A stretch of DNA of 64,000 nucleotides. It comes from Tomocerus qinae (taxonomy: Eukaryota > Arthropoda > Collembola > Entomobryomorpha > Tomoceridae). The stretch covers positions 127,617,875 through 127,681,874 of the forward strand of contig CM034546.1 of assembly GCA_020055645.1 (NCBI GenBank), read 5' to 3'. Both the position numbers and the translations under genes were made by a program. The notes under the pieces are model-generated. The model ran no database searches. It saw nothing but the letters and a program-made list of their open reading frames with translations, and was not told the origin of the DNA. Of this stretch, positions 35,914-47,935 are shown piece after piece; within the stretch, counting starts at the first letter, position 1, and every line of letters begins with the position of its first letter.

Positions 35914-37718
35914 ATGAATTCAGTATCCAGACGGAATAAATTATTGCAAATTTTGATTTTGAATAATCCTTTCAGAAAGAAAAACGAGGAATTAATTGCA
36001 AAAACACCAACTTCACTCAAATGGGCAATAAAATACCCAGCCATTATATACTACTCCCCGTACGATTGGGATGACTCAATTAACTCATTCGTTTTGAAAA
36101 GTGTCAATGGAAGATTGATCTGGGCAGCCAACAACATCCTGACGTTTCTTTACAGCGTTGGGTCTCTCTATTCATACTATTGGTACACGAAGAATGAGGA
36201 ATCCTATGAATTTCCTTCAATTATTGACATGATCTCCATTGTCACAATTCTCACTTTTTATTATGGAGTTTTCACTTGTTTTCACTCTTTGGAAACCATG
36301 CCCATCATGTATAAGCAATTCCAAAGTGTACAAATCTATATGCGTAAGTTTCTTCATTGACACTTTTGTTATTCAGTTTACTTTCAGGTCATTTAGCAAA
36401 ATAAATCTACTGCCTTATCAGTTCATAGACATAATAGTACCCTCACAATTTTAATGACATTATTGTTTTCATTGGTCTATATTGTTGGTTAATATAATAA
36501 ATAGATATTTAAAATTTTTATTTAAAGTGTGGTAAATGTTTTTATAGAAAAAAGGACACATGAGTTGCGGGACATCAATTTTTTGGAAATGATCGGTTTG
36601 GTACAAGTCATGGATTGCTGGTCAACTGCTATATTATCCCTTCCGGTTTACGCCGCATTCGAAACAAAATTGAGTTTTACGACTTTCTTAGGTCTGGAAT
36701 CAACTGCGTGGACCATTGTTGATGTCCTGCTGCGTTGGAACACAATGCTCCACATGGCAATATTTATGGCACCCGTTCTAGTCATATTGCAAATTGATTC
36801 CCTGACATATGGAGAGCAAATGCTAAGGAGTCTTACGTATGAATTTTCAAAATATCTAAACCCACTTGGTGTCAATCAAATTTGTTCAAATTAAGCTTAT
36901 TCTAATCAAAAAGATGTCAATGGCTGAAGTAAGGTAATGGTTACACAAATACCTGTCCATGTTAGGTTAGATTCCTCGAAAACGAGTCCTGGTATGCTCT
37001 GTGTATTTCATGGCGCGATTTTTAAATTTACAACCTCTGCCTTACTTCAACCAAAGCATTTTCTACAAGATAGTCTAGAATCTAGGCATAGGCTAAGCAA
37101 GTTGTACATAGTATATCTATAGTTTGTGAATTTAATTCCTTAAACATTCATTCATGTATACTGGATTGAATTTTGGAGAGGACTTAAATTTTATTTAAGC
37201 ATGTATAATATGTACCATGACAAAGCCATGAATTTTGTTTATTTTGTAGTAGCTACACAGTAAAGGATGCCAAAACTTTTAAAGCGAGTGAGGAGAAGAT
37301 TGTGATGTACTCGGCAATATCCATGGTCATGTCTTCGTTCAGTGAAACATTCCGCATAACTTTGCCACTTGGGTCTTTGGTATCTACTGGGATAGAGATA
37401 TTTGCGCTGTACACGTTGCTGAGTCATTGGAATACTCTTCATCTGTCAATATTTGGGGCCATGATTGGTACTGCAATGGTCGCTGTGATAGTAAGCGAGC
37501 TATATGCACGAGAAATTTTCGAGATTTATGAAGAGAATGACACATTCTTTGAAACGCTCCACAAAAATCAGGCCTACACATCGAAATACTTATTCCAACG
37601 CCTAAAAGCACTAAGACCAATCAAATTCACTATTGGGGTTCTGCCAATTTCTAAGTCGTTTTTCCTCGAAACGCAGGATTTTGTGGCGAATTCTCTAGTT
37701 ACAATTTTGCTGTCCTAA
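35914..37718 (+). CDS. Gustatory-receptor-like 7TM protein 2
   Basis: Three exons: 35914-36343, 36548-36836, 37250-37718; 1188 nt, 395 aa. Exons 2 and 3 have exactly the same lengths (289 and 469 nt) as in receptor 1, and exon 1 differs by one codon, so the two are recent tandem duplicates. N-terminal block MNSVSRRNKLLQIL, then LKWAIKYPAIIYYSPYDWDD; the C-terminus ends TQDFVANSLVTILLS as in gene 1. The central part (SSFSETFRITLPLG...) is the most diverged, as expected if ligand selectivity differs. I took the Met that aligns with the start of receptor 1 rather than the in-frame Met 21 nt upstream. Confidence 0.83.
36921..37053. mobile_element. 133-bp MITE in receptor 2 intron 2 (family of three)
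   Basis: About 22-bp TIR TGGCTGAAGTAAGG / CCTTACTTCAACCA with a conserved core (TGTGTATTTCATGGCGCG). Related copies lie at 38830-38967 and about 40409-40552. I see no clear target duplication. Confidence 0.7.
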
Positions 37719-38829
37719 TATCTCAAAGCATATTATTATAGTAGATTAGTAAAAAACCTACTAGCAGCTAAAACCTAATTTGTGAATTTTCAGATCACTG
37801 CATACAAATATTCCTTTTCTGCTTATCGCTTGCTTTCTCCACTAGAAAAATTATTTAAATTCTGACCTTATGTAATACAAAATACAAATATTATTTATGG
37901 TATTTCAGTGGTTCATCTTAAATAAAATAACGTAAATAAAAAGAAAAATAAAAACAAATTATTTCGTACTCGTATTCCGTTTATATATTATATACAGTAT
38001 ATTATATAGTGATATTGATCTATTTATATCTGAGATCATCAGGTTAAAATCGACCGAGTGAACCATACTGAATTAATTTGAAATAATTTCCAAGGACTTA
38101 CAGTATTCCATAACATTAACGTAACAATTGTTTGGGTTGACATTGCCGAAGGCTAAACTTACATTATCTTATTTAAACCGTGGAGTTTAAATTTTTTAAT
38201 TATGTATCTAATTTATTTAAAGCTGAGACAAATTGCGACTTACTTAGATTGTTTAATGGTAAAGTGTGCAATAATTATATAGCCCGAGCCCGAATTATTT
38301 TCCTGTCCAAAATGACATGTTATGTACTTTTATTATGATGGAATGATGACTGATACGCAAGAAGTCTCTATCGAATAAAGTTTTCTATAGTATTTATTTG
38401 CTCCTCCAAACGAGAGTTAAATGCGTCCTCCTCGGCAATTACAATACCATAATGTCAGTCTTTCTCTTCGTTGTCATACTTGCGAAACCCTCAGTTGTGT
38501 AAGACCATACACGTGGCATTGTCTAAGGTATTTTTACACATTTTAAACTGTGCAAAGAAATTATTTTGGTGATAATGGTGATAGGAAACAGAGATTGCCA
38601 CACTCAGACAGTTCAAAAACATATTATGTGTAATTTTGATATACCTGATATGATATCAATGATATTCTCTGAAATAATGCTACTTTCTATAAAACGTCAA
38701 CAAATCATTTTAATCCATGGAAATTCAAGCAAGTAAACCTCTTTATTATTTTAGTAGAAGAAAATAAATGTTATCGTTGTCAGCATGCACGTTTAAATAT
38801 ACTTATTAATATTTATACTACTTAGTATT
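37719..38829. other. Intergenic, nothing assigned
   Basis: AT-rich DNA; no exon chain found. A missing last exon of receptor 3 (minus strand) might lie here but cannot be fixed. Confidence 0.4.
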
Positions 38830-38967
38830 TGGTTGAAGTACGATACTGGTTGCACATTTTAAAAACAGCGCCATGACATACACAGGGCATACTAGGACTA
38901 GGACTCGCTTTCGATTAAAACAATAACATTGATAGATATTTGTCCAACCACTGCCTTACTTCAACCA
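38830..38967. mobile_element. MITE, second copy of the CTTACTTCAACCA family
   Basis: Ends TGGTTGAAGTA and CTTACTTCAACCA, core CGCCATGACATACACAGGG, inverted relative to the copy at 36921. Confidence 0.7.
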
Positions 38968-39054
38968 AAATATTATCATAAATAGTAACACAATGACATT
39001 CTTGACTTTAGCAGTAATTATTAATAGATAGAATAAATTTCCTTATACACTTAC

Positions 39055-41335
39055 AGCAATAATCAAATCAATAGATTTCTCTGTAACCTGCCGAAAATAT
39101 TCGGTAACCGAATTTCGATTAAGGGAATAGAAGTTATGGGCTTTTGTAAGTAGTGGTTTCAAAGAAGAAGATCTTACCCGAATATATCTATTTGGGTGAG
39201 ATTTCCAGAGATTTATGTATTTAGCAGATTCTTCATGCAATGAAATAACCGAAAAATAAAATACATCACTGATTATATAAAAATAGATTGAAAGACTAGG
39301 CAAAACCAGATACCCAGGCATTGCAATCTCTCTAGAGAGCTTGACTGTTGCATATAGTACGATTTTTTATAATCTATACTTGCAACAGGCCTTCTCCATG
39401 CATTAAATTATGAAATGTAATTTTTGCAAAAATTGACAATTTGTTGCCTTAAATCTATGGCGACATGAAAATTTCCCTAAAAACGAAGCAGGGCCTTATC
39501 TCCGCTTTCAGGCCCTGCATTCTCCACCCCAAGGGGCTAATTACCATGAAATCAAAACCCGTTTTAATCATACAAATTAAAATTCTACTTAAGAAAAGTT
39601 TGTGAAAACAGCACACAATGCAAGTATGCAAGGCTAATTTAGCTTTTGTGATGTGTTTGATGTGTTGTGATGCACTGTTGATGTTTTTTAAAGTAGGCCG
39701 CCTTTCTGCGTGCCAAACCAACAAAGGGCCATATTTGAAAGAAGCCGGCACTTGATCTAGTAATGCAGTGGTGTTATTATGTCAGTCAGCCATTTCAGCT
39801 AACCTCGCTGAATTTCCAAATGTAGATTATAAAAAATCGTACTATAATTGCATACGATAGCAATGAGTCCATATATAGCCATAATGGGCAGCAGTGAAAC
39901 ATTTTCACTAATTCGAAAATAGTAAATCCTCAATTTGGAGTAGACAAATATTGCTTTGTCGGGTCTTTTCATCAATAAATCTCTATACTTCTGGCCGTTT
40001 TTTCCATTCAACTCATTCACCCAGTATTTCACACTTCTTATATACATTAGGGCAAGTGTGTCATATAATAGCAAGGGGGGCAAAATAAAGCATCCCCACA
40101 CTAACATGACCCAGAAACATAGAATTTTGACAATTATAGTATGCTTATCATAAAAATGGGGCATGTGATCCAGGAAAAATCTTTGAAGAGGGTCGAATGG
40201 AGCTGCTAGGGACGAAAGAGCTGCGAGGAAGACCGCAATTAAGCAACCCGGAAGTAAATATTTGATAATTTTGTCCAACAGGTAAACCTCATCAATTTCC
40301 TTTTTGGATGGGAAGTATTTTATTTGCCATTCTACAATCATAAAAGGCACTGAATTAGGCAAATATTCTTAGGTCCGAAGTCCGAACCGAATGTTTCGCT
40401 TCAAGATTTTGAGTGAGTGAGGCAGAGGTTGAACATTCAAAAACCGCGCCATGAAATACACAGGGTATACCACGACCCACTTTCGAAGGATCTAACCTAA
40501 CTTAATTAACACAATCACATTGATCTTTCTGCCTTACTTCAACCAGACTTTGCTTTTATGGGATTTCAAAATGAAAACTAAGTCACAATCAGATTGATCT
40601 TTCTGCCTTACTTCAACCAGACTTTGCTTTTATGGGATTTCAAAATGAAAACTAAGTCAAAAAATCAAATCGAAAATGAAACTCGAATCTCGAAATGTTT
40701 CTTATTAAATAATTTGTTACGCTTAATTAAAAACAGAAAGAAACTTAGCAATTTAAAACAAATTAAATTTTTACTGTCTAATTTTATCGGCTATCATCAA
40801 TTTATATTTAAAAATAAAACCAAACAAGTGGTATGAAAACTAGAAAAGTTTTTTGGGCATATTGAAGCGAAACATTACGACTTTAAGACGTCTTTATAGC
40901 ATTAGATATTTTTAATAATTTTAAGATACCTTCCAGTTGGGAACCATAGGCCATTACGGAGTTTGCAATGGTGGCAAAACTTTCGGCATGGGCTGTTATA
41001 TTCCATTCAATTCCAATGGCTATTGCTGTTATCGCAAAATAGAAAATGTACATTATAATCTGGTACACATCAAAGTTTTCACTCCGGACAAAGATTTCTT
41101 TCACTAGTCTAAACAACCCATGCAACAAAATAGTGCAACCAAGTGCCACAAAAGCGTAGGAATTGTAGTACTGAGACTTGTTTTTTGTGACGCTGATAAG
41201 ACGATCTTTTTTCCTCCATTCAAATGGGCCACATTTAAGAAATTTGCAATATTCAAAATATTTATCCAGTCCTGAAAACGTTTCTGAATTCATAGCTTGT
41301 TTAATTTTCAGAAATTTGTCCTCTCTTTTTGCCAA
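39055..41335 (-). CDS. Divergent gustatory-receptor-like 7TM protein 3
   Basis: Exons 41335-40930, 40331-39804, 39329-39055; phases 1 and 1; 403 codons so far. Exon 1 has two hydrophobic segments (YAFVALGCTILLHGL and VYQIIMYIFYFAITAIAIG). Exon 2 has a long cytoplasmic-like segment and three more, with CFWVMLVWGCFILPPLLL and PIMAIYGLIAIV. Exon 3 starts REIAMPGYLVLPSLSIYFY. Length, helix pattern and intron style fit the 7tm_7 chemoreceptor family, but sequence similarity to receptors 1 and 2 is low. After ATTGCT a GTAAGTG donor precedes an in-frame stop (39043-39045), so either the protein ends there or a short last exon with the C-terminal signature is missing from my model. Confidence 0.7.
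40409..40552. mobile_element. MITE, third copy, degenerate left end
   Basis: Core ACCGCGCCATGAAATACACAGG and right end CTGCCTTACTTCAACCA match the family at 36921. It lies in intron 1 of receptor 3. Confidence 0.6.
40521..40665. repeat. 73-bp tandem duplication
   Basis: Two nearly identical copies starting TGATCTTTCTGCCTTACTTC at 40521 and 40594, covering the MITE end and adjacent intron sequence of receptor 3. Confidence 0.85.
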
Positions 41336-42412
41336 TGCATGAATGATAAAGTCGGTACTTTAATTTATACTTTATATACACCTTTACAATGTATCAGAAT
41401 TGCACATTTCGGTGTAAAATATTTCATTTCCTAGGCCATTACCACAGCATAACATTGTAATTTCATATCTTGTCTGGTATTAATTTATGTTTTCAATGAT
41501 GTACCCTAACACATACCTACCTCCATGTACTAAATTTAGCACTAAAGGTAAGCGTTGGGGTACACTATTATTTGCATTTATATCTACTCGAGAATGTCTA
41601 CCTTCATACAATTAAAGGTTTGGAGTTTACACTTAGCTATTGCTATCCAGATCCAGAAACACCCGTGACGACTATGTTAGAACACAAGGAAGAAAATATT
41701 AAATAATTATTACTTCTGGGTGATGGGAATTTTAAAACTCGTAGTTGAATATATAAACTATTAGCCCAGTACTTACCGTCGTATTTTCGGATTGAAAATT
41801 TATTACATTCAAAATTAAGTGTTAGGGGCTACAATTTTCTTTAATTCAACACATGAGAAAGGACAAGGACGTGTATTTGAAAGTTTCCTTACACAACTTT
41901 TACATTTGCAAAAATTATTGCAAATTACTAACTCGGCTTAGAGAAAACTAAAACTCCTGTCTAACGTTTCTGGTTTCCTGAAAAATTAAACTTAACGAAA
42001 GCTTGAATTTTATTAGAACCGCATTGACCATAATATCTTGTATTATTTAGAATATTGCGTGCCACGGAAAAGCAAAAATTAAACTTATGATAAGAAGAAA
42101 ACCATGATGACGGTAAAGTAAATACAACTAAACTACAAGTAAAAAAATACATCCACGAATTTGAAACATGCATATAAGTATTTATTTACTCTAAGAATCA
42201 AAATATATTTTGCGAATGCAATTGAATATAGAAATTATACGTATGAATGTTCAGCAGTTTTGAAATTCAGAATAAAATGTAATTAGACGGCCTAATGCGC
42301 ATATAGCCCCGTAGCAATTTCAGTACCAGGCTGGTAAATAAAATAAAAGAAATAGAGGACGAAGTACTATTTGCATATATTCTTTGTTGGTAATATTTAA
42401 TCCAATCCTCGC
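41336..42412. other. Intergenic; left part of segmental duplication
   Basis: No gene. From about 41990 onward it resembles 48600-48960, the 3' flank of gene B, so the A/B duplication extends beyond the coding region. Confidence 0.5.
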
Positions 42413-45400
42413 TTACAGGCAATACTGCAATTGAATGAAAAGTCTCGCATGAATTACATTTTCCGTATTCATAATATTACTTTACACAAACAAACTCACC
42501 TCATCAAGAATGGAGAACTGTAGATGATACATAAAGTAACTGTGTAAACGGCAATAAAATATGATATGAGACAGTTCGTCTAAGCCTTCCATCCATTTCC
42601 CTACATTATGGTTAAAAGTATAAAGAATTTCTATTGCATTAAAAATTGTAAATGACCTAGATCTTTGCTCAGGATAGGAAAATACAATGTCATTTAAAAT
42701 TAGTATACATTCCTCAATTTCACTCCATTTTTATGTTATAACACGTATTATATTATGTATCTCTATACTAGTCAGTAACTTAACATCAATCATCGTATAA
42801 TAAAATATAAAATTACTTTTGTTCTAATTTTATATTGAAAGATAAATATTATACCTGCTTCATTGATAGGCACTGTTGAACTGTCAGGCAATTTATAAAG
42901 TTTTTTCGCCATGTACTTGTCGAAAATGTTCCCTAGTTCTTTTTGTGTAGATTTAGAGAATCGACTGAATAAACCAGCTTTTATTGCATCAAAATCAACA
43001 GTCAAATCTGTCTTTGATGTCTGTCAAATATTAATATAGATATTGAATCCAGAAAATTATAATCATCAATTGTATTATTGTATGGTATTTATTGTTATAT
43101 TATGTAAACCATTTTTTCGAATACTTACAAAATTGGCCGGCCGAAAATCACAGGTAGCAATGCATGACTAGAGCAACACATCAATAAAACTTTTATTACA
43201 ATAGACAAACTGGTATTAAGCTATCTTTTCCATTTAATTTGTTCATGGCTGGCTGAAACAGTAAGAAGAAATCGTGGGAGGGTAATACAGCAGAGTGGTA
43301 TATTATAACTTTATTACTGACTGATTTTATTCGAAATATTTTTAATCTCATAAATCGATCTATCACTTTCAACTACGTCTGGAAAATAATTTCAATTGTA
43401 TTACTAATTTTACAAAGCGTAATAATTGTACTTTTTTGGTGTACTTAACTGAGCATTAAGGCTATTGATATTATGTTACTTTTCATATATTTATTTTGAC
43501 TAAACTAAATTATTCTTCCTCTATTAGTAATCGATATTATGTTAATATTATTTAATTATTACCTCCAACTCCCACTGTCGATGTAACGTTATCTTAGATT
43601 TCAGGTATGTATCTGAAATATTTTGGTTTGAAGAAGCATTAAATAGTTCATTTTGCCTATGTTGGAAGGATTTCCTGCACTGTATCTTCGTTGATATGTT
43701 ATAATTTGATTTTTGTCTTAGATATACGCCTTCGGGTAGTCTCTTTCCTTTACAACAAGAAATATCTGAATTTGAATCATTTCTTTTGCAGAATTCCTAC
43801 GAGATTAAAAATATTCAGATTTTAATTTTCATTCTGTCTATAAAGTATCAAAAGATTTTGCATCCGATCACTTAAACTCCGTTTTTGGATAGAATTGCCA
43901 ACCTATCTAATTTTGTTGCGATTTGGTGATAACGAGTGACAACAACAGATTTGAAAATACAAAACAAAACTATTGTATAAACGGAAATTATAAATACTTT
44001 GACGTCATAATAACTCCGCCTAATGTTATAATATACTATTGTGTAGAGAAGTATAGTAACGCAAGCAACTGGTAACAGTATCACTCAAAAATTTGCGCGA
44101 AATTCATAATCAGTCCCGATATTAAACGAGCGGATAATAATACTACATAATAATATATTTTAAAATAATATTGACTATATTGCTGACTTCAGATTAGGCA
44201 TAATAATTTAATGTAAAATTCATAAAACCATGTCACAAAAATAGATAGCGTTAAATAACAACAAATATGTGGAAAATGTATTGCAAATTATAAACACTAC
44301 ATTATTACATTTTATAGCATATTCCACAATTCAGAATACTAATTTACGTATAGCACTACAATTATATACCAATAATTACACAATAAATTAATATTGGCCT
44401 ATAGCCACAGCCAATCTAGTCGATAAAACAACAAACAAGACTATAAATTGCTTTAAATTAGGTTTACCTCAGAACTGCTATTAAACGTCATTGCATTTGG
44501 CTCCCGACAAACCTGAAAATATAGTTGTATGTAAATATATAAATACAAACCTGTAGAGTTGTATTACATTGATATTTTAATACAACCGTGTCAGTGGGTA
44601 TTGGGCAATCTAATTAAGATAAGTTTTCTTTTCAATGTTTCAAACTTTAATGGGACCATATGAAGGAAAAATTATTTTGCATTCAAACCATTGACCATTT
44701 TGTTAATTTTTCCCCAAATACCTAAATTCATCGCAGAGTATACTGTACGAAGACAATTTTGAAAAGCTATTAAATGATCACAGCTAGTTCCATCTCATCT
44801 TAGTATTTAGATAATATAATTGTAGTTTAACTAAAGATGTGTTTATGTGTATATACCTTGGTTTCTGCAAAAACTAAGCAATTTTGATAATCCATCAATC
44901 GGTTTAATTCGTCCTTATTTGGATCAACACCTTTAAAACAGTTTACAAATATATTATTTTGGTAAAAGTAAGATATTTCCAAAAAGATGTTACCTTCACA
45001 TTTCTCCCTGTGTTGAAGAATGGCTGATTTAACTGATTCTTCGTAATGTTGAGTCATATACTTCAGATAATTTTGCAATTTCGACAGATCTTCAGTTGTC
45101 TAAATAAATAAGATCAAATTCAATCTGCAGCATTGTTTTGAAATATCTTAAATTCATTAACTAAAATATTGTATAATAATATTTAGAATCTTACAGCGCC
45201 ACTTTCGTTCAGAAGACAACGATAGATGCGGTACTGAATAAAAAAGAAATTTTGATTAAATCAACTTATATTTTACATATCTGCATTTTCCTGGGCGTTA
45301 AAAATAAATTTCAATCTGTCATTTTCTACAATGTATTGTATATTTGCTAAATAATTTCGCAAAAATTACAATGGATGTTGGTAAATCATCCCCATCTGCA

Positions 45401-46159
45401 GATACTCCGGGCATCGATTCAGCACATTTTCCATTGCGACGAAGGTCAAAGAATGAAGGTATTGGAGTCTTCATGGTCTTTTGAAGACAACAGGTGACAT
45501 CATCTAATCTCAAGTAGGAGACTCTATCGCAAATGTTATCACTACTGGACCTTTTGGTTCTGGATGTTGTCGATTGCAACTTGCTTTCATCCATGACATC
45601 CTCAGCTTGTGCCTAAGGTTTAAAATCGAAAATTGTATTAAATATAATTAATTATTACTTTATTCACAGTATTTTGATCCCCATGGCTACTCCCCCACAT
45701 ACAGTAATGCCCTAGCCAAAATAACAAAAATTTTGCACCCAAGTTCCGATTTTTGAATGGGGTCTTGTGTGGCTGCTCAACACGTGGAGTCAATAGTAAC
45801 AGCAGTTTGCAGAATCCACACCCAAATTGCCAATGCCATGAGCTCCTCCAACTTGGGTGCAAAATTTTTGTTATTTTGGGTAGGGCATTACTGTATGTGG
45901 GGGAGTAGCCATGGGGATCAAAATACTGTGACTTTATTACTATTACCCTTGTGGTAATAGTGGAATAAATTAATTGCCACCAAACACCTGAGAAATACAC
46001 AAAAATTTAAGTATAGAAAAATCGGGAGAAATGATATGATAGTTATCTCATAACTTAGGTCCAATGCAAGAAACGAACCATTGAAGTTGTTGAAACCAAT
46101 TCTAGCACCAAGATTGCTATCACTGAACAGAGGAGACGATTTCCAATGCAATTTATCAT
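42413..46159 (-). CDS. Secreted Cys-rich protein A (tandem family of three)
   Basis: Eleven coding exons: 46159-46079, 45612-45370, 45233-45195, 45099-44994, 44930-44857, 44512-44468, 43796-43563, 43167-43129, 43020-42855, 42600-42500, 42424-42413; 1140 nt, 379 aa, all phases consistent and matched in B and C. Exon 1 is a signal peptide (LLCSVIAILVLELVSTTSMA). Conserved motifs: VTCCLQK, LRRNGKCAESM and GDDLPTSI (exon 2), LQNYLKYMTQHYEES and EKCE (exon 4), DELNRLMDY (exon 5), CCKGKRLPEG (exon 7), STQKELGNIFDKYMAKKL (exon 9), KWMEGLDELSH (exon 10). Several N-glycosylation sequons occur in exons 6-7. The last exon is cut to YCL then stop, while B and C continue YCLGEDW, through a 2-nt difference. 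I recognise no family; a helical Cys-rich hemolymph or odorant-binding-like role is only a guess. Confidence 0.8.
45665..45930. mobile_element. hAT-like MITE, 266 bp, in gene A intron 1
   Basis: Near-perfect inverted arms of over 80 bp, starting CACAGTATTTTGATCCCCAT, with exact TSD ACTTTATT (45657-45664, 45931-45938). Gene B intron 1 lacks it. Confidence 0.93.
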
Positions 46160-46345
46160 TATGTGTTCAAATTTTGTCCTTAGGATGCTGAGACTAATTA
46201 GTTAGGTGAAAATTCAGATATTATTTGACAATTATTACTACTACTATTTTACTTTACAACCAGTTGCTTGTCTATATTTACAATTACTTAAAAGTGTAAT
46301 TAAGTTTCAGAAAATAGCGATGATTATTGGTCAACTATACCATAC

Positions 46346-46420
46346 CTTGACTATTTATTTATGACACCAAAAAATGGACTGCATTAGCTGGTAATTCTTT
46401 TGGAATTGAGATTTCGGCTA
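46346..46420 (-). other. Probable 5' UTR exon and promoter-proximal block of gene A
   Basis: A block with GAAATCTCAATTCCA ends at AGTCAAG followed by GTATGG. Equivalent blocks precede gene B (about 56737-56820, donor GTATCG) and gene C (about 62480-62560, donor GTATGT). Conservation across three paralogs and a shared donor point to a non-coding first exon. The exact 5' end is unknown; conservation continues upstream (TTGTACGTATAAGAATTGTC). Confidence 0.55.
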
Positions 46421-47539
46421 GAGAAGTAATAAATGTAAAATAATGCATTTGTACGTATAAGAATTGTCTGCTTGAGGGACACAAAAATCTCAAAAATCAT
46501 GCAAAACTATTCAACGCAAAAACTAACTGTCATTGTGTCCTATTGATTAAAAATGACATCTAAACACTGCAACTGCAGCTTCGATGACGACGTCAAATAA
46601 AACATATTATGCAGATTCGAGTGCACTTATAAATATCTATTTACTTTTCATCAATTACCAAATGACAAAAACTTACAATAATAATGTTTTACAGCACTTA
46701 GCATTGATGACTGTTTGGGAAAAGATAAGTGTAGATTTATAAAAAGATTTTAACTTGCATATTGAGTATTGTAATGCTAGCAACAATACCAATGCTTTTG
46801 ACTATTCACTTGTGTATTTACAACTTGTAAAAATTGTATTAATGGGAGAAACATAATGGTCGCTCTTTGCTCATACAGAATCCCTACTAAACTTAATCGT
46901 TTTTGTTTGAAATATTATTATATTATAAGGGAATATTTAAAAGTCATGATTTATAAAAGGATGGTCACACTAATCGTTAATTCTGCATTTGAGCAGCAAA
47001 ACACAATCAGAAATATTAACTTGAAACAAGGTTAAGATTTGACTCGAGCATGTATTGTAATCATTTTATTATTACTTCTTTTCTGGAGTCCGGGAATGGT
47101 TTTGTAAATAATAGCAACTATAGTGTAGTGTAGCTTATTGAAAGGTAGCAAAATTATACCGAGCAGTCTCACACCTAACACATCTACGATATTTTAGAAA
47201 TTTTCCCCTGATTTGTTTTTGTTACAAAATATGCTAACAGTTATCATTTATTGTAGAAGTAATAAATACAAATAAAGTAGGGGTTTAAAAATCAAAAAAA
47301 AATTCATGATATTTCAATGATTTTTTATATTTCTTTTTCTATGATTGGTATTAGTACTATTAGTAAATAACAAAAATTGCACCCACAGGCTTAAGCCATG
47401 CATGTTTATTATTTATTTATTGATTTCAGTAAAAAATTATCGCCGTTATGTTATACCATAACTGCTACAGTAAAAATGATTTGGGTTCATATATTATTTA
47501 GGTGGTCGATCTTGTTTTAGTCACAGCAGCAATTTCATT
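46421..47539. other. Upstream flank of gene A
   Basis: Non-coding. It parallels 56820-57900 upstream of gene B, including blocks such as AAAGTCATGATTTATAAAAGG (46945, 57390), so it is part of the segmental duplication. Confidence 0.6.
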
Positions 47540-47651
47540 CTCAGTCCCAGTCTCGCTTACATAAATCAAATAAAGGAGAATTGTAGAACCCAGTATTTTT
47601 CCCACGTAATTCGTGTTGATGATTTTTTACTCAATCTTCTCCTAAGCAATA
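47540..47651 (-). pseudogene. Gene D remnant: last exon of a fourth Cys-rich gene
   Basis: Matches the last exon of gene C (57910-58017) with the same acceptor (TTGCAG then TATTGCTTAGGAGAAGAT), but the Trp codon of YCLGEDW is now TGA. Homology ends near 47705 before exon 10. It occupies the same place relative to A as the end of gene C does relative to B. Confidence 0.8.
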
Positions 47652-47714
47652 CTGCAATTTTGAAAGATCTCACATTAGTTCCTTTTTAAACGATTTGTAA
47701 TTCTAATAGACGAG

Positions 47715-47935
47715 TTGCAAAAAGGACCGCCAAATGAATCACTGTTGGCCGACCACAAAAATCATATGTAAAGACAGCCGACAATGATAGTGATGAATGC
47801 AATGTTGAATGCAGTACTGAGGTAAAGTATTATAGATCGGTTTAGAAAGAATAATAATGGTTTCTGGAATAATTAAAAATTTCTGTGGTCGGCCAACAGC
47901 GTTTCATTTGGCGGCTCTGTTAATTAAGTACAAAT
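47715..47935. mobile_element. MITE-like element next to gene D break
   Basis: Inverted ends containing CCGCCAAATGAA and CTGTTGGCCGACCACA at both sides (about 45 bp). The ends differ slightly and no target duplication is visible. Confidence 0.6.

Noticed and set aside
43872..44084. Hydrophobic minus-strand open frame in gene A intron 6
   Set aside because: Not conserved in the matching introns of genes B and C and not joined to coding exons.
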